A stretch of DNA of 64,000 bases from a virus. Position numbers and translations under genes: made by a program. Of this stretch, positions 63,113 through 64,000 are shown piece after piece (positions within the stretch are counted from its first letter, which is position 1; the number at the start of each line of letters is the position of its first letter). The notes under the pieces are model-generated. The model made no database searches and was not told where the DNA came from. It saw only the letters and a list, made by a program, of their open reading frames with translations. The stretch lies in the IMG/VR virus record IMGVR_UViG_3300029957_000006, positions 60,455 through 124,454 of that record; one strand, 5' to 3'.

Positions 63113-63830
63113 AATCTGTACTAAATGTGGTAATGAAAAACCTATTAGCGAATATCATACCTCAAATGGTAAACATATTAGTATTTGTAAAATTTGCAAA
63201 AATAATACTAATAAAAAGTACCGAAATAATAACAAAAACTATTTTAAGACTTATATTAAAAATTATCAAATAGAAAATAAAGGAAAATTATCTGAGTATA
63301 GAAAAGAATTTTATAAAGAATATAATAAAGGTGGTAAATTTGAAACTAGAAGAACTGAAACCTTAGAAAGAAATAAGGATAAAATATCTAATAATAAAAA
63401 AAATTATAGAACTAAAAATAAAGACAAAATAAAAGACTATATGAAAAGATATGGTCAAATAAATCGTGAAAAATTAAACAAATATAAAAAGAAATATAAT
63501 AAAGAAAAACCACATATTAAAATATGGATTAGTGTATTAACTAATACTCTCAAAAGATTTGGTAAAAATAAAGAAAATAAAACTATCGATTTATTAGGGT
63601 ATTCACCTACTGATCTTAAAAATCATATTGAAAACTTGTTTACTGATGGAATGAATTGGGATAACTATGGTGAATGGCATATAGACCATATTAATCCAGT
63701 TATTAGTTTTGATAATAATACTAATATAATGGTTGTAAACGCACTCAGCAATCTACAACCATTATGGGCTACAACAAGAGAAATAAATGGGGTTATTTAT
63801 ATTGGTAATCTAAATAAAAACAAATATTAA
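63102..63830 (+). CDS. HNH homing endonuclease
   Basis: 242 residues. N-terminal zinc knuckle ICTKCGNEKPISEYHTSNG..CKICK, a long basic helical linker, then TDLKNHIENLFTDGMNWDNY and GEWHIDHINPVISFDNN and LSNLQPLWATT: the same HNH subfamily as 43357-43884. Coupled to two ribbon-helix-helix genes. Convergent with the partial gene at the window end, three-base overlap. Confidence 0.85.
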   Translation: MENKICTKCGNEKPISEYHTSNGKHISICKICKNNTNKKYRNNNKNYFKTYIKNYQIENKGKLSEYRKEFYKEYNKGGKFETRRTETLERNKDKISNNKKNYRTKNKDKIKDYMKRYGQINREKLNKYKKKYNKEKPHIKIWISVLTNTLKRFGKNKENKTIDLLGYSPTDLKNHIENLFTDGMNWDNYGEWHIDHINPVISFDNNTNIMVVNALSNLQPLWATTREINGVIYIGNLNKNKY

Positions 63831-64000
63831 AGCAAACGATAAAGTGCTTTATCATCATAGTTAAACATAAAGTCTTCTACAGAGGCAATCTTACCATCAG
63901 CAAGACCAAAATATAATCCAGTAAATATTTTGATATCGTGTTTTCCACAAACTTCAAATACTGCTTGAGCAAACTTTTTCTTTTCAGCTGGCATGATATT
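63827..64000 (-). CDS. Hypothetical protein, C-terminal part
   Basis: 57 codons of a minus-strand gene that begins beyond the window: NIMPAEKKKFAQAVFEVCGK, FTGLYFGLADGKIASVEDF and DDKALYRLL before the stop. No family recognised. Confidence 0.6.
   Translation of the reverse strand, partial: NIMPAEKKKFAQAVFEVCGKHDIKIFTGLYFGLADGKIASVEDFMFNYDDKALYRLL

Overview
The window reads as part of the genome of a large, AT-rich, tRNA-rich lytic phage of a Bacteroidetes host, probably Flavobacteriia. The host call rests on promoters: upstream of many genes there is a TAnnTTTG -7 box (usually TACCTTTG) about 20 bases after a TTG box, which is the Bacteroidetes consensus. Shine-Dalgarno sequences are mostly absent. 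The phage call rests on dense, mostly minus-strand, overlapping small genes, many tRNAs, DNA and RNA ligases, polynucleotide kinase, homing endonucleases and T4-like accessory families. No virion structural or replication core genes lie in this window.

Layout. 1-13.4 kb: NAD and nucleotide metabolism (nicotinamide phosphoribosyltransferase, NMN adenylyltransferase-Nudix, deoxyribosyltransferase-like proteins, SLOG protein), an AAA ATPase, a metallophosphoesterase, YqeY, a 2H phosphoesterase and MnmA. 13.4-16.3 kb: a diversity-generating retroelement (DGR) with a reverse transcriptase, a template repeat and three target genes; a fourth target lies at 62 kb. 16.2-23.2 kb: RNA repair (HD-polynucleotide kinase, RNA ligase), M23 peptidase and small genes. 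23.2-24.5 kb: an ORF-free RNA region with tRNA-Phe, tRNA-like elements and a 25-base exact copy of the helix 69/71 segment of 23S rRNA. 27.2-31 kb and 34-36.8 kb: two tRNA operons. 36.8-47.4 kb: an ADP-ribosyltransferase, HD and nucleotidyltransferase proteins, a class II synthetase-like protein, a Pth2-like protein and a WGR-PARP protein. 47.5-53.4 kb: a CRISPR array and a minimal type I Cas operon. 53.4-64 kb: a second RNA ligase, DNA ligase, a CoaB/aldolase fusion, an alarmone-hydrolase-like HD protein, secreted proteins, the fourth DGR target, and two copies of a ribbon-helix-helix pair ending in a homing endonuclease.

The most striking observation is that both tRNA operons begin with a Bacteroidetes promoter, a short leader ORF and an intrinsic terminator. 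The leader codons name the amino acids of the tRNAs downstream. Leader 1 has a core of Asn, Phe, Asp, Ala and Glu codons, and its operon carries Phe, Asn, Glu, Asp and '​Ala tRNAs. Leader 2 has Val, Leu and Cys codons, and its operon carries Cys, Val and Leu tRNAs. In both, a stretch of the leader ORF just after the control codons is complementary to the 5' arm of the terminator, the layout of classical ribosome-mediated attenuation. This suggests that phage tRNA supply is switched on when the matching charged tRNAs run short, for instance when a host anticodon nuclease cuts them.

The other themes fit a phage-host arms race: NAD+ rebuilding beside NAD+-using ADP-ribosyl transferases, RNA repair, possible head-packaged effectors, a Cas system without adaptation genes, and adenine-directed diversification of a protein family. 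Identities were inferred by reading sequence alone; no database search was run.
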